From Phaeobacter inhibens DSM 16374 (lineage in GTDB: Bacteria > Pseudomonadota > Alphaproteobacteria > Rhodobacterales > Rhodobacteraceae): a DNA stretch of 64,000 nucleotides. Location: assembly GCF_000473105.1 (NCBI RefSeq), contig NZ_KI421498.1, positions 3,081,009 to 3,145,008 of the forward strand, written 5' to 3'. Positions 10,263 through 20,218 of the stretch are shown piece after piece. Under the pieces are notes generated by a model. The model searched no databases. It saw nothing but the letters and a program-made list of their open reading frames with translations, and was not told the DNA's origin. Each line of letters begins with the position of its first letter. Position 1 is the first letter of the stretch. The position numbers and the translations under genes were made by a program.

Positions 10263-10969
10263 TGGGACATAAAGTCAATCCGGTCGGCATGCGCCTTCAG
10301 GTCAACCGTACCTGGGACAGCCGTTGGTACGCCGACACCAAAGATTATGGTGATCTGCTGCTGGAAGACCTGCGCATCCGTGATTTCATCAAGGAAGAGT
10401 GCAAGCAGGCAGGCATCGCCCGCGTGATCATCGAACGCCCCCACAAAAAGTGCCGTGTGACCATTCACACCGCGCGTCCGGGCGTGATCATCGGTAAAAA
10501 AGGTGCTGACATCGAAGTGCTGCGCAAGAAGCTCGCCTCGATGACAGACTCGGAACTGCACCTCAACATCGTTGAAGTCCGCAAGCCCGAGCTCGACGCA
10601 CAGCTGGTTGGCGAGTCCATCGCTCAGCAGCTGGAACGTCGTGTGTCCTTCCGTCGCGCGATGAAGCGTGCCGTACAGAACGCCATGCGCATGGGCGCCC
10701 TGGGTATCCGGGTGAACGTTGCTGGTCGTCTGGGCGGCGCTGAAATCGCACGGACCGAATGGTACCGTGAGGGCCGTGTGCCGCTGCACACGCTGCGCGC
10801 CGACATCGATTACGCTCACTCCGAAGCCATGACCCCTTACGGGATCATCGGGATCAAAACCTGGATCTTCAAAGGCGAGATCATGGAACACGATCCTCAG
10901 GCGCGTGACCGTAAAGCACAGGAACTCCAGGACGGTCCGGCACCTCGCGGTGCAGGCGGTCGTCGCTAA
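10262..10969 (+). CDS. rpsC: 30S ribosomal protein S3
   Basis: S3 lines the mRNA entry tunnel. The 235-residue product begins [12 protein letters not shown] and holds the KH-domain GxxG loop in [14 protein letters not shown] at about residues 75-88. The C-terminal domain follows, ending in an Ala/Gly-rich tail. It overlaps rplV by one base and is followed by a GGAGGAG site before rplP. Confidence 0.97.
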   Translation: MGHKVNPVGMRLQVNRTWDSRWYADTKDYGDLLLEDLRIRDFIKEECKQAGIARVIIERPHKKCRVTIHTARPGVIIGKKGADIEVLRKKLASMTDSELHLNIVEVRKPELDAQLVGESIAQQLERRVSFRRAMKRAVQNAMRMGALGIRVNVAGRLGGAEIARTEWYREGRVPLHTLRADIDYAHSEAMTPYGIIGIKTWIFKGEIMEHDPQARDRKAQELQDGPAPRGAGGRR

Positions 10970-10981
10970 GGAGGAGATGAC

Positions 10982-11395
10982 ATGCTTCAACCAAAGCGTA
11001 CTAAATTCCGCAAAATGCACAAAGGCCGGATCTCCGGTCTGGCAAAAGGCGGTTCGGACCTGAACTTCGGCACCTATGGCCTGAAAGCAACCACTCCTGA
11101 GCGCGTAACCGCGCGTCAGATTGAGGCTGCTCGTCGTGCCATGACCCGTCACATGAAGCGTCAGGGTCGTGTCTGGATCCGCATCTTCCCGGATACCCCG
11201 GTTACCTCCAAGCCCGTCGAAGTTCGTATGGGTAAAGGTAAGGGCTCCGTGGATTACTGGGCTTGCAAAGTGAAGCCCGGCCGCGTGATGTTTGAGATCG
11301 ACGGCGTCAATGACGACATCGCACGTGAGGCCCTGCGCCTGGCCGCGATGAAGCTGCCGGTCAAGACCCGCGTCGTGGTTCGCGAAGACTGGTAA
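10982..11395 (+). CDS. rplP: 50S ribosomal protein L16
   Basis: L16 helps position A-site tRNA. The 137 residues show the standard [17 protein letters not shown] opening, the [16 protein letters not shown] core and the [15 protein letters not shown] segment. It closes the rplB-rplP block, with a strong terminator following within about 35 bases; rpmC, usually next, lies 2.4 kb away. Confidence 0.97.
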   Translation: MLQPKRTKFRKMHKGRISGLAKGGSDLNFGTYGLKATTPERVTARQIEAARRAMTRHMKRQGRVWIRIFPDTPVTSKPVEVRMGKGKGSVDYWACKVKPGRVMFEIDGVNDDIAREALRLAAMKLPVKTRVVVREDW

Positions 11396-11430
11396 GCGGC
11401 GGCGCTCTTGCGCATCCGATGAGAAAACAA

Positions 11431-11466
11431 AAAGCCCCCGCCGAGCAATCGGTGGGGGCTTTCTTA
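11431..11466 (+). terminator. Intrinsic terminator after rplP
   Basis: AAAGCCCCCGCCGA and TCGGTGGGGGCTTT arms flank a short loop and are followed by TTTC. The hairpin also faces the oppositely oriented gene at 11516 and may serve both strands. Confidence 0.85.
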
Positions 11467-11515
11467 TGTTCCTTCGGTGCGGAATGATTTGTCCGGCTCG
11501 GCGCCGCCGGTCAGG

Positions 11516-11983
11516 CTAGCGATATTTTGCGGCGGTGATGAACTCTCCGAAGGCCTCACACCAGATCACCACGGTGGTGTAATCCTCGATGTTGATCCCT
11601 TCGGAGATGGGCAGGATCAGCCCGTCGAACATCTTCACATCGCCAATCCGCACCGACGCGGCCTTGATCGCCTCGAACCCGACCTCATCCTCAACAAACT
11701 CCGGCGTCAGGTAGAGTTTGTAGTCCGGTCCCGGCGCCAGCGCGCCCATATGGGTGATCTGCTGCGGCGACAGGCTGATACTGCCGGTGCCCCAGTGCAG
11801 GAAATCGCTGCCCGCCAGATCGCGGGTGAAACTGCCGGTATATGTGGCCCCTTCCGCACTTGCGGTCAGAGCTGCAGCATCGGGACTATCGGGGGCCGTC
11901 AGAATGGGCAGCATGTAGATCCCCAGCGCAAAGCCGATCGCCAGCGCAATACCGTGGCTCAGCAGTCTCAAAATCCAGCGCAT
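11516..11983 (-). CDS. DM13-domain exported protein
   Basis: The 155-residue product has an N-terminal hydrophobic segment (about residues 9-30) that acts as a membrane anchor or signal, followed by a DM13-type domain. The conserved features are GxLHWGTGSISL, YKLYLTPEF and the C-terminal YTTVVIWCEAFGEFI with its single cysteine. DM13 domains are thought to act in redox processes at the cell surface; the function here is not known. An AGGAGGAA ribosome binding site precedes the ATG. It faces rplP across the terminator. Confidence 0.75.
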   Translation of the reverse strand: MRWILRLLSHGIALAIGFALGIYMLPILTAPDSPDAAALTASAEGATYTGSFTRDLAGSDFLHWGTGSISLSPQQITHMGALAPGPDYKLYLTPEFVEDEVGFEAIKAASVRIGDVKMFDGLILPISEGINIEDYTTVVIWCEAFGEFITAAKYR

Positions 11984-12105
11984 ATTCTGTTCCTCCTATG
12001 GGTGAGGCCAGCTTAGCCAGCCCGCGGATCAAAAGGGAAGATGCGCGCGTGCAGGAGCCGGCAAAGGTCCTCGTACTTCGCGCTGTGTTGCGCTAAAGGA
12101 CGGAT

Positions 12106-12726
12106 ATGGCACAGATCGATTCCCTCTTCGTAACCCGTCTCTACCGCGCTGCTTTGTCCGAACACGGACCCAAGGTTGACGCTGGTGAACTTGAAAACTC
12201 CTGCTTCGTGATCGCTCAGGATGACGATGCAGGCCAGGACTGGTGCGAGGAGAACGGTTATCCCGGCTACACCTCCTATGCCTCATTGACGGATCTGCCC
12301 TGGCGGTTCCCGATCTTTGCCGATCTGGTGAAATCGCTCGATCTTCATGTCGCAGCCTTTGCCAAGGATCTGGAGCTGGATCTGGACGGTCGCGCACTGG
12401 TGCTGGAGGATCTCTGGATCAACATCCTGCCCGAGGGCGGCACCCACGCCAGCCACATCCACCCCCATTCGGTGATTTCCGGCACCACCTATGTCTCAAT
12501 GCCCGAAGGCGCCAGCGCGCTGAAGCTGGAGGACCCGCGTCACGCGATGATGATGGCGCACCCGCCGCGTGTTAAAGACTGCCGGCAAGAGCTGAAGACA
12601 TTTGTCTATCAGTCGCCCGCAGTGGGCGATGTGCTGCTGTGGGAAAGTTTCATCCGCCACGAGGTGCCGATGAACATGGCCGAAGACGAGCGCGTCTCCG
12701 TGAGCTTTAATTACCGCTGGGAGTGA
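12106..12726 (+). CDS. Putative 2OG-Fe(II) oxygenase (TIGR02466 type)
   Basis: The 206-residue protein matches the pattern of small predicted 2-oxoglutarate/iron oxygenases. The HxHPHSVISGTTYV stretch at about residues 117-130 supplies candidate iron ligands, and WESFIRHEVPMN with RVSVSFNYRWE near the end supplies the distal histidine and the 2OG-binding arginine. The substrate is unknown. An AAAGGA site precedes the ATG. It lies divergently from the DM13 gene with about 120 bases between. Confidence 0.75.
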   Translation: MAQIDSLFVTRLYRAALSEHGPKVDAGELENSCFVIAQDDDAGQDWCEENGYPGYTSYASLTDLPWRFPIFADLVKSLDLHVAAFAKDLELDLDGRALVLEDLWINILPEGGTHASHIHPHSVISGTTYVSMPEGASALKLEDPRHAMMMAHPPRVKDCRQELKTFVYQSPAVGDVLLWESFIRHEVPMNMAEDERVSVSFNYRWE

Positions 12727-12793
12727 ATCTTGGGTTGCGCTTGCAGCGATGGTAACTATGCAGGGTGCACAACCTAAAAGGATGGCTGACTAA

Positions 12794-13138
12794 ATGAAAT
12801 CAATTCTAATTCTTGCTTCTGTATCCCTGATGGCGCTGTCAGCCTGCGTTGATTCTGAGAAAGCAGCGATGCGACGTGCGTCTCTCATTGCGCAGATTTT
12901 TCCTAACCCGGCTGATCGAACGGGCATCCATCTGGCTTTCCCTGTGGGCTCATCGTTGGAGATCATCTACTTCAAGAACGAAGTTAGCTCTAATGCTATT
13001 GATCGTCGTGTCGCGGGCTATTGCGAACGTATCGGTAAGCCCGTCTTAACCGTGTATAAGGCCCCGAAGGCGAGCGTTGCGACGTTAGCAAATGGAACGC
13101 AGCGACCCGCTACGACGATCTGGTATGACTGTGACTAA
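12794..13138 (+). CDS. Small putative lipoprotein
   Basis: The 114-residue product starts with a lipoprotein signal (charged K, hydrophobic core, lipobox LSAC with Cys at about residue 17), so it is probably anchored in a membrane. The mature part holds two further cysteines (AGYCERI and WYDCD) that could pair. I do not recognise a family. The GC content is lower than that of its neighbours. It may form a unit with the following PH-like gene. Confidence 0.6.
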   Translation: MKSILILASVSLMALSACVDSEKAAMRRASLIAQIFPNPADRTGIHLAFPVGSSLEIIYFKNEVSSNAIDRRVAGYCERIGKPVLTVYKAPKASVATLANGTQRPATTIWYDCD

Positions 13139-13211
13139 CCTGTGAGTTCCCTTTGCCCCACCGTCATTCCAGGTGGGGTAAAATTCAAATGACGAACGGT
13201 AAGTAAGCCAG

Positions 13212-13586
13212 ATGTACGATCACGCGGCAATCGAGCTTCTTGCCGGTGAGCAAGTCGTTCACGCCACTCACGCCCGGATTGCACCAACGCTGACTGAGGT
13301 AATCGTTATCTTGCTTTGCGCGCCAGTGGCGCTGGTGATCTGGCTGTTCATCCATCGTGCCTTTCGCTCGGTCACCTACATTATCACCACACAGCGCGTG
13401 CTGATTGTCGAAAAGCAAGGCATTGCCGATCAGATCCGCATTCAGGATATCCAGCGTGTTCAGGCGAGGCGGCACGCGATGATGATTTCTGGAATGGGAA
13501 AACGCCTGTGGCTCGCGCGGCTCCAAAACGGGTGGCAATTTGACACGATCTTGACGCGGGTTCGTGAGCTGCGCAAAGCGCAGTGA
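13212..13586 (+). CDS. Small membrane protein with bacterial PH-like domain
   Basis: The 124 residues contain one strongly hydrophobic segment (about residues 29-48, VIVILLCAPVALVIWLFI). After it comes TYIITTQRVLIVEKQGI, then IRIQDIQRVQARR, the strand pattern of bacterial PH-like (bPH_2, YdbS-type) domains. The role is unknown. It ends about 200 bases before rpmC, and that spacer contains a possible -35 TTGCCG at 13699-13704. Confidence 0.6.
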   Translation: MYDHAAIELLAGEQVVHATHARIAPTLTEVIVILLCAPVALVIWLFIHRAFRSVTYIITTQRVLIVEKQGIADQIRIQDIQRVQARRHAMMISGMGKRLWLARLQNGWQFDTILTRVRELRKAQ

Positions 13587-13790
13587 CCGGGTGCCAAACG
13601 GTGTCGCAAACTTCACCCTTGCCCCCACCCTCTACCTCCTGTAAGTGGACCCATCGCCTGACCCTTGATCTGTATGGATCCGGGGCTGGTGATTCTTTTT
13701 GCCGTGCCCTCTGGCGCGGTGTGACATAACCCACCAGGTAACAAGGTGACCCTCGGGGCCTTCTGGTGCTTTGGACAAGGAACAAAGGCG

Positions 13791-13991
13791 ATGAACGCCA
13801 ATGATCTGCGCGAGAAAACCGTGGATGAACTCCGCGATACCCTCGCATCCCTGAAAAAAGAGAGCTTCAACCTGCGTTTTCAGCAGGCAACCGGTCAGCT
13901 GGAATCGACTGCAGGCATCAAGGCGGCTCGCCGCAATGCTGCACGCGTCAAAACCATCCTGAACGAAAAAGCTGCAGCAGCAGCTGAATAA
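13791..13991 (+). CDS. rpmC: 50S ribosomal protein L29
   Basis: L29 lies at the exit tunnel next to L23. The frame is open further upstream, but the family start is MNANDLREK at 13791, giving 66 residues with [18 protein letters not shown] and the Ala-rich C-terminus. An AAGGAAC site precedes this ATG. It opens the next ribosomal block, ahead of rpsQ. Confidence 0.95.
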   Translation: MNANDLREKTVDELRDTLASLKKESFNLRFQQATGQLESTAGIKAARRNAARVKTILNEKAAAAAE

Positions 13992-14003
13992 GGAGCTTCT
14001 CGA

Positions 14004-14234
14004 ATGCCTAAACGTATCCTGTCCGGCGTTGTGACCTCCGACGCCAACGCACAGACCGTAACCGTTTCCGTAGAGCGTCGCTTTACGCATCCGGTTCTGA
14101 AGAAAACCATCCGTAAGTCCAAGAAGTACCGGGCTCACGATGAACAGAACGCTTTCAAGGTCGGCGATTCCGTACGCATCATCGAATGCGCGCCGAAATC
14201 GAAAACGAAACGCTGGGAAGTTCTGGAAGCCTAA
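14004..14234 (+). CDS. rpsQ: 30S ribosomal protein S17
   Basis: The 76 residues carry the S17 OB-fold pattern: [20 protein letters not shown], then [18 protein letters not shown] and [19 protein letters not shown]17 is a primary 16S rRNA binder. An AAGGAG site precedes it. About 100 bases of spacer with two small hairpins (GAGTCTC/GAGACTC and GACTA/TAGTC, 14235-14278) separate it from rplN. Confidence 0.96.
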   Translation: MPKRILSGVVTSDANAQTVTVSVERRFTHPVLKKTIRKSKKYRAHDEQNAFKVGDSVRIIECAPKSKTKRWEVLEA

Positions 14235-14333
14235 GAGTCTCATCCGAGACTCCTGGCGACTAGACTTAACAGTTAGTCGAAACCCTGGGGGATCACGCCA
14301 CGCATCGGCGCCCCAAAGGTCGGGAGAAACCAC

Positions 14334-14702
14334 ATGATCCAGATGCAAACAAACCTGGATGTTGCTGACAACTCCGGCGCTCGCCGAGTTCAGTGCATCA
14401 AGGTTCTGGGTGGTTCCAAGCGTAAATACGCATCCGTAGGCGACATTATCGTCGTCTCGGTCAAGGAAGCCATCCCGCGCGGCCGCGTGAAAAAAGGGGA
14501 CGTCCGCAAGGCCGTCGTCGTACGCACCGCCAAAGAGGTCCGTCGTGAAGACGGTACCGCAATCCGCTTTGACCGCAATGCAGCTGTCATCCTGAACAAC
14601 AACAACGAGCCCGTAGGTACACGTATCTTTGGCCCGGTTGTTCGTGAGCTGCGCGCCAAAAACTTCATGAAGATCATCTCGCTCGCTCCGGAGGTGCTGT
14701 AA
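14334..14702 (+). CDS. rplN: 50S ribosomal protein L14
   Basis: The 122 residues include the invariant opening [17 protein letters not shown] and the later [20 protein letters not shown], matching L14, which forms part of the B8 bridge and interacts with L19. It starts the spc set and is three bases from rplX. Confidence 0.97.
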   Translation: MIQMQTNLDVADNSGARRVQCIKVLGGSKRKYASVGDIIVVSVKEAIPRGRVKKGDVRKAVVVRTAKEVRREDGTAIRFDRNAAVILNNNNEPVGTRIFGPVVRELRAKNFMKIISLAPEVL

Positions 14703-14704
14703 TC

Positions 14705-15016
14705 ATGGCTGCTAAACTCCGCAAAGGCGACAAGGTCGTCGTGCTGGCCGGCAAGGACAAGGGCAAAGAAGGCACCATCGCCTCCGTTGACCCCAAAGCT
14801 GGCAAAGCCATCGTTGACGGTGTGAACATGGCAATCCGCCACACCCGTCAGACCCAGTCCGACCAGGGTGGCCGTCTGCCTAAGGCACTGCCGATCCAGC
14901 TGTCGAACCTGGCTCTGCTGGACGCAAACGGCAAGGCAACCCGCGTTGGCTTCCGCATGGAAGGCGACAAGAAAGTGCGCTTCGCCAAAACCACGGGGGA
15001 CGTGATCGATGCTTGA
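14705..15016 (+). CDS. rplX: 50S ribosomal protein L24
   Basis: The 103 residues show the KOW motif [18 protein letters not shown] at about residues 8-25 and the [13 protein letters not shown] segment. L24 is an assembly initiator for the large subunit. Its end overlaps the start of rplE by eight bases, so the two are probably coupled. Confidence 0.97.
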   Translation: MAAKLRKGDKVVVLAGKDKGKEGTIASVDPKAGKAIVDGVNMAIRHTRQTQSDQGGRLPKALPIQLSNLALLDANGKATRVGFRMEGDKKVRFAKTTGDVIDA

Positions 15017-15572
15017 TAACGCAACCTACACCCCGCGTCTGAAAGCTCTCTACAAGGACTCCATCCGTGGCGCCCTGAAAGAAGAGTTCGGCTACAAGAA
15101 CGAAATGATGATCCCTAAGCTGGAGAAAATCGTTCTGAACATCGGCTGCGGCCGTGCTGCCGTCAAAGACAGCAAGAAAGCCAAGTCTGCTCAGGCTGAC
15201 CTGACCGCAATCGCGGGCCAGAAAGCTCTGACCACCGCGGCCAAGAACTCCATCGCCGGCTTCCGCGTTCGCGAAGGCATGCCGATGGGCGCAAAGGTGA
15301 CTCTGCGCGGCGACCGGATGTACGAATTCCTCGACCGTCTGACCACCATCGCGATGCCCCGTATCCGCGACTTCCGCGGCGTGTCGGGCACGTCTTTTGA
15401 CGGCCGTGGCAACTACGCCATGGGTCTGAAAGAGCACATGGTCTTCCCCGAGATCGACTTCGACAAGATCGACGAACCCTGGGGTATGGACATCGTGATT
15501 GCCACCACCGCGAACACCGACGCGGAAGCAAAGGCGCTGTTGAAAGCTTTCAACATGCCCTTCAACAGCTAA
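15009..15572 (+). CDS. rplE: 50S ribosomal protein L5
   Basis: L5 binds 5S rRNA in the central protuberance. The 187 residues include the signature [13 protein letters not shown] and [22 protein letters not shown] plus the C-terminal [10 protein letters not shown] and [10 protein letters not shown]. The ATG lies within the end of rplX. Confidence 0.97.
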   Translation: MLDNATYTPRLKALYKDSIRGALKEEFGYKNEMMIPKLEKIVLNIGCGRAAVKDSKKAKSAQADLTAIAGQKALTTAAKNSIAGFRVREGMPMGAKVTLRGDRMYEFLDRLTTIAMPRIRDFRGVSGTSFDGRGNYAMGLKEHMVFPEIDFDKIDEPWGMDIVIATTANTDAEAKALLKAFNMPFNS

Positions 15573-15590
15573 GCGCGGGAAGGAAGAGAC

Positions 15591-15896
15591 ATGGCTAAGA
15601 AAAGCATGATCGAACGCGAGAAGAAGCGCGAGCGCCTGGTGGCAAAATACGCCGCAAAGCGTGCCGAGCTGAAAGAAATCGCAAACGACGAATCTCGTCC
15701 GATGGAAGAGCGTTTCAAAGCGCGCCTCGATCTGGCGAAACTGCCGCGTAACTCGTCGGCAACCCGTCTGCACAATCGCTGCCAGCTGACCGGCCGTCCT
15801 CACGCTTACTATCGTAAGCTGAAGATCAGCCGTATCGCTCTGCGGGAACTGGGCTCGAATGGCCAGATCCCCGGCATGGTGAAATCGAGCTGGTAA
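15591..15896 (+). CDS. rpsN: 30S ribosomal protein S14
   Basis: The 101-residue form is the long, zinc-free type: the C-terminal [23 protein letters not shown] lacks the CxxC pairs of the short form. It opens [16 protein letters not shown]. It lies between rplE and rpsH in the normal spc order, with a GGAAGGAAG site upstream. Confidence 0.97.
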   Translation: MAKKSMIEREKKRERLVAKYAAKRAELKEIANDESRPMEERFKARLDLAKLPRNSSATRLHNRCQLTGRPHAYYRKLKISRIALRELGSNGQIPGMVKSSW

Positions 15897-15909
15897 GGGA
15901 GAGACTGAT

Positions 15910-16302
15910 ATGAACGATCCTATCGGCGATATGCTCACCCGTATCCGTAACTCGCAAATGCGCGGCAAATCCACTGTCATGACACCGGCTTCCAAGCTGC
16001 GTGCATGGGTTCTGGATGTGCTCAAGCAAGAGGGTTACATCCGCGGTTATGAGTCTGCGACTGATGCAAAGGGCCACCCGGCTCTCGAAATCAGCCTGAA
16101 GTACTTCGACGGCGAACCTGTCATTCGTGAACTGAAGCGGGTCTCCAAACCCGGTCGTCGCGTTTACATGGGCGTCAATGACATCCCGTCGGTCCGTCAG
16201 GGCCTGGGTGTGTCGATTGTCTCCACCCCCAAGGGTGTGATGTCGGACGCAAGCGCACGCGCAGCCAACGTTGGCGGCGAAGTGCTCTGCACCGTCTTCT
16301 AA
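15910..16302 (+). CDS. rpsH: 30S ribosomal protein S8
   Basis: S8 binds helix 21 of 16S rRNA and in E. coli represses the spc operon. The 130 residues include [16 protein letters not shown] at the start and [18 protein letters not shown] near the end, both diagnostic. A GGGAGAG site precedes the ATG and an AAGGAGG site for rplF follows directly. Confidence 0.97.
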   Translation: MNDPIGDMLTRIRNSQMRGKSTVMTPASKLRAWVLDVLKQEGYIRGYESATDAKGHPALEISLKYFDGEPVIRELKRVSKPGRRVYMGVNDIPSVRQGLGVSIVSTPKGVMSDASARAANVGGEVLCTVF

Positions 16303-16314
16303 GGAGGCCCCACG

Positions 16315-16848
16315 ATGTCCCGTATTGGTAAAAAACCGGTCGAACTTCCCAGCGGCGTAACTGCTTCTGTGTCCGGCCAGACCATCGAAGTCAAAGGCCC
16401 GAAAGGCGCCCGTACCTTCACCGCGACCGACGACGTCACCCTGACTGTTGACGACAATGTCGTCAAAGTTGACCCCCGCGGCAAATCCAAGCGCGCGCGC
16501 CAGCAGTGGGGCATGTCCCGCACTATGGTCGCAAACCTGGTTGCAGGCGTGACCTCCGGCTTCAAAAAAGAGCTGGAGATCCAGGGTGTGGGTTACCGGG
16601 CTCAGATGCAGGGCAACACCCTGAAGCTGAACCTGGGCTACAGCCACGACGTTGATTTCACTGCTCCGGAAGGTATCACCATTACCGCACCGAAGCAGAC
16701 CGAAATCGTTGTCGAAGGTAATGATCAACAACTCGTTGGCGAAGTTGCGGCCAAAATCCGCGACTGGCGTCGTCCCGAGCCCTACAAAGGCAAAGGCATT
16801 CGCTACAAAGGCGAGTTTATCTTCCGCAAGGAAGGCAAGAAGAAGTAA
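16315..16848 (+). CDS. rplF: 50S ribosomal protein L6
   Basis: The 177-residue L6 shows [15 protein letters not shown] at the start, [19 protein letters not shown] at the domain junction and the C-terminal signature [17 protein letters not shown]6 lies near the GTPase centre. It is 11 bases before rplR. Confidence 0.97.
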   Translation: MSRIGKKPVELPSGVTASVSGQTIEVKGPKGARTFTATDDVTLTVDDNVVKVDPRGKSKRARQQWGMSRTMVANLVAGVTSGFKKELEIQGVGYRAQMQGNTLKLNLGYSHDVDFTAPEGITITAPKQTEIVVEGNDQQLVGEVAAKIRDWRRPEPYKGKGIRYKGEFIFRKEGKKK

Positions 16849-16859
16849 GGACCAGCAAA

Positions 16860-17219
16860 ATGGCAAACAGCAAACGCACCCTGTTTCTGAAGCGCCGGCT
16901 GCGCGTCCGGAACAAGCTTCGCAAGGTCAACGCAGGCCGTCCGCGCCTGTCCGTGCACCGCTCGAACAAGAACATCTCTGTTCAACTGATCGACGACGTA
17001 CGTGGTGTGACCCTCGCTTCGGCATCGACCCTGGAAAAAGACCTGGGTCTCGTTGGCAAGAACAACGTCGAAGCAGCCACCAAAGTGGGTTCGGTTATCG
17101 CCGAACGCGCCAAGGCGGCAGGCGTCTCCGAGGCCTATTTCGATCGTGGCGGCTTCCTGTTTCACGGCAAGGTGAAGGCTCTGGCCGACGCTGCGCGTGA
17201 AGGCGGCCTGAAGATCTAA
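16860..17219 (+). CDS. rplR: 50S ribosomal protein L18
   Basis: L18 binds 5S rRNA together with L5. The 119 residues have the [22 protein letters not shown] beginning and the [24 protein letters not shown] end typical of the family. A spacer of about 170 bases follows before rpsE; it holds a GC-rich imperfect hairpin and no gene. Confidence 0.97.
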   Translation: MANSKRTLFLKRRLRVRNKLRKVNAGRPRLSVHRSNKNISVQLIDDVRGVTLASASTLEKDLGLVGKNNVEAATKVGSVIAERAKAAGVSEAYFDRGGFLFHGKVKALADAAREGGLKI

Positions 17220-17387
17220 GGATCTGCGCCCTGTGTTCTCGGCTATCCGGGAATACGGGGCGCACCCAAGTCAAGGTGGATGGCGTTCGCGCCATCCCGA
17301 TGATCCGGGGGCGGGGTCGGTTCGGCCCTTGCCCACCTGGATTGAGTATAAGTCAGGCGCTTGTCGCCAGAATAAAAGGATTGCCTC

Positions 17388-17954
17388 ATGGCAGAACGTG
17401 AAAATCGCCGTGGCCGTGGCCGCCGCGAAGAAGAAACACCGGAATTCGCTGACCGTCTGGTCGCGATCAACCGGGTGTCGAAAACCGTAAAAGGTGGTAA
17501 GCGCTTTGGCTTCGCCGCTCTTGTGGTTGTTGGCGATCAGAAAGGCCGCGTCGGCTTCGGTAAAGGTAAGGCGAAAGAGGTCCCCGAGGCCATTCGTAAA
17601 GCCACCGAGCAGGCCAAGCGTCAGATGATCCGTGTGCAGCTGAAAGAAGGCCGCACCCTGCATCACGACATGCACGGCCGTCACGGCGCAGGCAAAGTTG
17701 TCATGCGCACCGCACCTGAAGGTACCGGTATCATCGCAGGTGGTCCGATGCGTGCTGTCTTCGAAATGCTCGGCGTCAAAGACGTTGTTTCGAAGTCGAT
17801 CGGTTCGCAGAACCCCTACAACATGATCCGCGCCACTATGGACGGTCTGAAAAAAGAGCAGTCGCCCCGTTCGGTTGCTCAGCGTCGTGGCAAGAAAGTC
17901 GCCGACATCCTGCCCAAGCGGGATGAAGCACCTGCTGCTGAAGCAGAAGCGTAA
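17388..17954 (+). CDS. rpsE: 30S ribosomal protein S5
   Basis: S5 has a double-stranded RNA-binding fold important for decoding accuracy. The 188 residues include [41 protein letters not shown] and the [20 protein letters not shown] region. The N-terminus is extended by an Arg-rich leader ([12 protein letters not shown]) and the C-terminus by an Ala/Glu tail, as in related bacteria. Confidence 0.97.
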   Translation: MAERENRRGRGRREEETPEFADRLVAINRVSKTVKGGKRFGFAALVVVGDQKGRVGFGKGKAKEVPEAIRKATEQAKRQMIRVQLKEGRTLHHDMHGRHGAGKVVMRTAPEGTGIIAGGPMRAVFEMLGVKDVVSKSIGSQNPYNMIRATMDGLKKEQSPRSVAQRRGKKVADILPKRDEAPAAEAEA

Positions 17955-17966
17955 GGAGACGGACAC

Positions 17967-18155
17967 ATGGCAAAAACCATCGTTGTTAAGCAGATCGGTT
18001 CCCCGATCCGCCGCCCCGCAGACCAGCGTGCAACCCTCGTTGGCCTGGGCTTGAACAAGATGCACAAAACCCGTGAACTGGAAGATACCCCTTCCGTACG
18101 CGGTATGGTCAACAAGATCTCGCATCTGGTTGAGATCATCGAAGAGCGCGACTAA
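17967..18155 (+). CDS. rpmD: 50S ribosomal protein L30
   Basis: The 62-residue product [21 protein letters not shown] through [21 protein letters not shown] is a clear L30. It follows rpsE by 12 bases and is the last gene of its block; a strong terminator lies about 30 bases on, separating it from rplO by 4.8 kb. Confidence 0.96.
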   Translation: MAKTIVVKQIGSPIRRPADQRATLVGLGLNKMHKTRELEDTPSVRGMVNKISHLVEIIEERD

Positions 18156-18185
18156 GCGCTCTCTCGTATGACCCAAACAAAAGAA

Positions 18186-18213
18186 AGCGCCCCGATTTCG
18201 GGGCGCTTTTTTG
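18186..18213 (+). terminator. Intrinsic terminator after rpmD
   Basis: AAGCGCCCCG and CGGGGCGCTT arms flank a short AT loop and are followed by a run of six T, a textbook terminator. Confidence 0.9.
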
Positions 18214-18363
18214 TTGCAGAGATCAATTCGGGAGGAGGGGGCTATCTACCTGATCCGCCGGGAGAGAGGCCCCCGGCCATCTGGATTATCGGTTTTCAAC
18301 ATCAGCGATGATCACCGGATCCGCGATGGCACAGACGAGGGGCGGCCAGCGGTGGTCGGATGA

Positions 18364-18582
18364 TCAGCCGAAGTAGGTGCGGGCGTCGTAGTAGGGCAGA
18401 TCAGGGCTGGCTTCAGCCGCGTCCCGGCGGTCGATGATGGCCTGCAGCAGGCGGGTCGCCAGCTCGGCAGTCAGAGGGTAGAGAACCAGCAGCGCCACAA
18501 CGGTGGTGGAGAGGCCGATATAGCCGCTTGCGACTGCGGTGACGGTTGCGCTTGTGCCGATGAGAGTGCTGAGGAGAGCCAT
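18364..18582 (-). CDS. Small hypothetical membrane protein
   Basis: A 72-residue product starting MALLSTLIGTSATV, with hydrophobic stretches (about residues 6-20 and 26-38, TTVVALLVLYPLTAEL) that could form one or two membrane segments, then a charged helix and the tail YDARTYFG. The start was chosen for its AAGGAA ribosome binding site; the frame is open 22 codons further upstream. I do not recognise a family. Confidence 0.55.
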   Translation of the reverse strand: MALLSTLIGTSATVTAVASGYIGLSTTVVALLVLYPLTAELATRLLQAIIDRRDAAEASPDLPYYDARTYFG

Positions 18583-18790
18583 GATCGTGTTCCTTGATGC
18601 TGATGTTTTCCTTGTCCTCAATTTGCCATTTGTCTCAAATCGCATCAATCACACGAAAGGATAGTTGGCCGTTCCGGAGGTTAGCCGCCGCATCCCTAGG
18701 GTGAAGGAAAACGCCGTTGGAGCGGACATTCGGCTGATATCGGCACCCGTCTGGTGTGGCATCACACTGAAATCAGATGCAACGGCCCGT

Positions 18791-20203
18791 TTAGATCTGC
18801 AGCGCGTGGGATTTGCGCGACTCGCGCAGAAGATGTGCGACACGCTGGAGCCCGGTCGTCAGCCGGTCTTCGGAAACTTCGTGGCTGAGGCAGAGCCGTA
18901 CCGCTTCCGGTGCGTCCCTGGGCGCGAGCGCAAAACTGCGTCCTTCGCTGACCAGCACCTCGGACTGGGCACATTGGGCACGAAACACATCAGCGCGCAG
19001 ATCCGGGGGCAAGGGCAACCACAGATGTAGCCCCTGCGGATCAGCCTGATAGGACATTGGCGTGGCACCGGGCGGGGACAGGACTGATCGGGCCAGTGTC
19101 TGGCGATGTCGCGCTGCGCGCCGCTGCTGCTCTGCCAGGGTTTCAGCGGTCCCATCAAGGATCAGCCGCGCGCCAATCTCCGCCGTCAGCGGCGGCGCCA
19201 TCCACAGGCTGAGGTTGGCCGCATGGCGCAGCGCAGGCATCAGCCGTTGCGGCGCCTTCAGGATGCCGACCCGCAGGCCTGGGGCAACGGATTTCGAAAG
19301 GCTGGTCACATAGATCGTATGATCCGGCGCATGCGTGGCCAGCGGGGCAGGGCGGTCAGGTTTCAGCGACGCGAATACGTCATCTTCGATCAGGATCACA
19401 TCGTGGCGCATTGCAATCTCGGCGATCTCGGCGCGACGTTCATCATCTAGGGTCACCGTGGTCGGCGCCTGCAATGTGGGGGTCAGATAAAAAGCGCGGG
19501 GCCTGGCATGCCTGCAAAGCGCCTCAAACGCCTCAGGCTGTACCCCTTGCGGATCCATCGCCACCGCCGTGGTGGTCACGCCCAGACGTTCCGCCATCGC
19601 CTGAACCGGCATATAGGTCAGCGCCTCTGTCAGCAGGAGATCACCTGCTTTCAACACGCCCGCCACCGCGCAGAACAGCGCATGCTGACCGCCCACCGTT
19701 GTCATCACTTCAGATCGGGTGGCATCGACGCCACAATAGGCCAGCCAATGTTGCCAGGCGTCGATATGTCGGTCGAGATCGGCATCCGACTGGTAGTCGA
19801 GCAGCGGCGACAAATCACTGCCCTCAGCCAGAGTATGCAGCGCTTGGCGGATATGCGGTTGGGAAAACCCCGCCAGCGGCAGGTTGCGCGACAGGTCAAT
19901 TGGCCCCAGAGCATCCCGGCGCAGACTGTTGGCGACTCCGCCTTGGTGCACCATCGGTTCGGCCGCCCGTACGAAGCTGCCGCGCCCGACCTCTCCCCGC
20001 AGCAATGCCCGCGTCACCGCCTCGGCATAGGCGCGGCTGGTGGTATTTGCGGATACGCCAATTTGATAGGCCAGCTCCCGATGGGGCGGCAACTGGGCGC
20101 CGGGCGCCAGCCGCCCGCTTGCGATATCCTCCGCCATCGCTTCCACGATTCGCAGATATTTCGGACCACTGCGTCCGTTCAGATTGGGGAGCCAAATTGC
20201 CAT
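18791..20203 (-). CDS. MocR/PdxR-type GntR regulator with aminotransferase fold
   Basis: The 470-residue protein joins a GntR winged-helix domain to a fold-type I aminotransferase-like domain. The first ~75 residues hold the winged helix (GPKYLRIVEAMAEDIASGRLAPG, then LPPHRELAYQIGVSANTTSRAY). The PLP-binding lysine sits in YVTSLSKSVAPGLRVG at about residue 300. MocR proteins normally sense PLP or amino compounds rather than catalyse transamination. It diverges from the DMT-family exporter gene at 20284, with TGCAAT repeats between them, so it most likely controls that exporter and itself. The effector is unknown. Confidence 0.85.
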   Translation of the reverse strand: MAIWLPNLNGRSGPKYLRIVEAMAEDIASGRLAPGAQLPPHRELAYQIGVSANTTSRAYAEAVTRALLRGEVGRGSFVRAAEPMVHQGGVANSLRRDALGPIDLSRNLPLAGFSQPHIRQALHTLAEGSDLSPLLDYQSDADLDRHIDAWQHWLAYCGVDATRSEVMTTVGGQHALFCAVAGVLKAGDLLLTEALTYMPVQAMAERLGVTTTAVAMDPQGVQPEAFEALCRHARPRAFYLTPTLQAPTTVTLDDERRAEIAEIAMRHDVILIEDDVFASLKPDRPAPLATHAPDHTIYVTSLSKSVAPGLRVGILKAPQRLMPALRHAANLSLWMAPPLTAEIGARLILDGTAETLAEQQRRAARHRQTLARSVLSPPGATPMSYQADPQGLHLWLPLPPDLRADVFRAQCAQSEVLVSEGRSFALAPRDAPEAVRLCLSHEVSEDRLTTGLQRVAHLLRESRKSHALQI

Positions 20204-20218
20204 CAGATCAATGTTTCA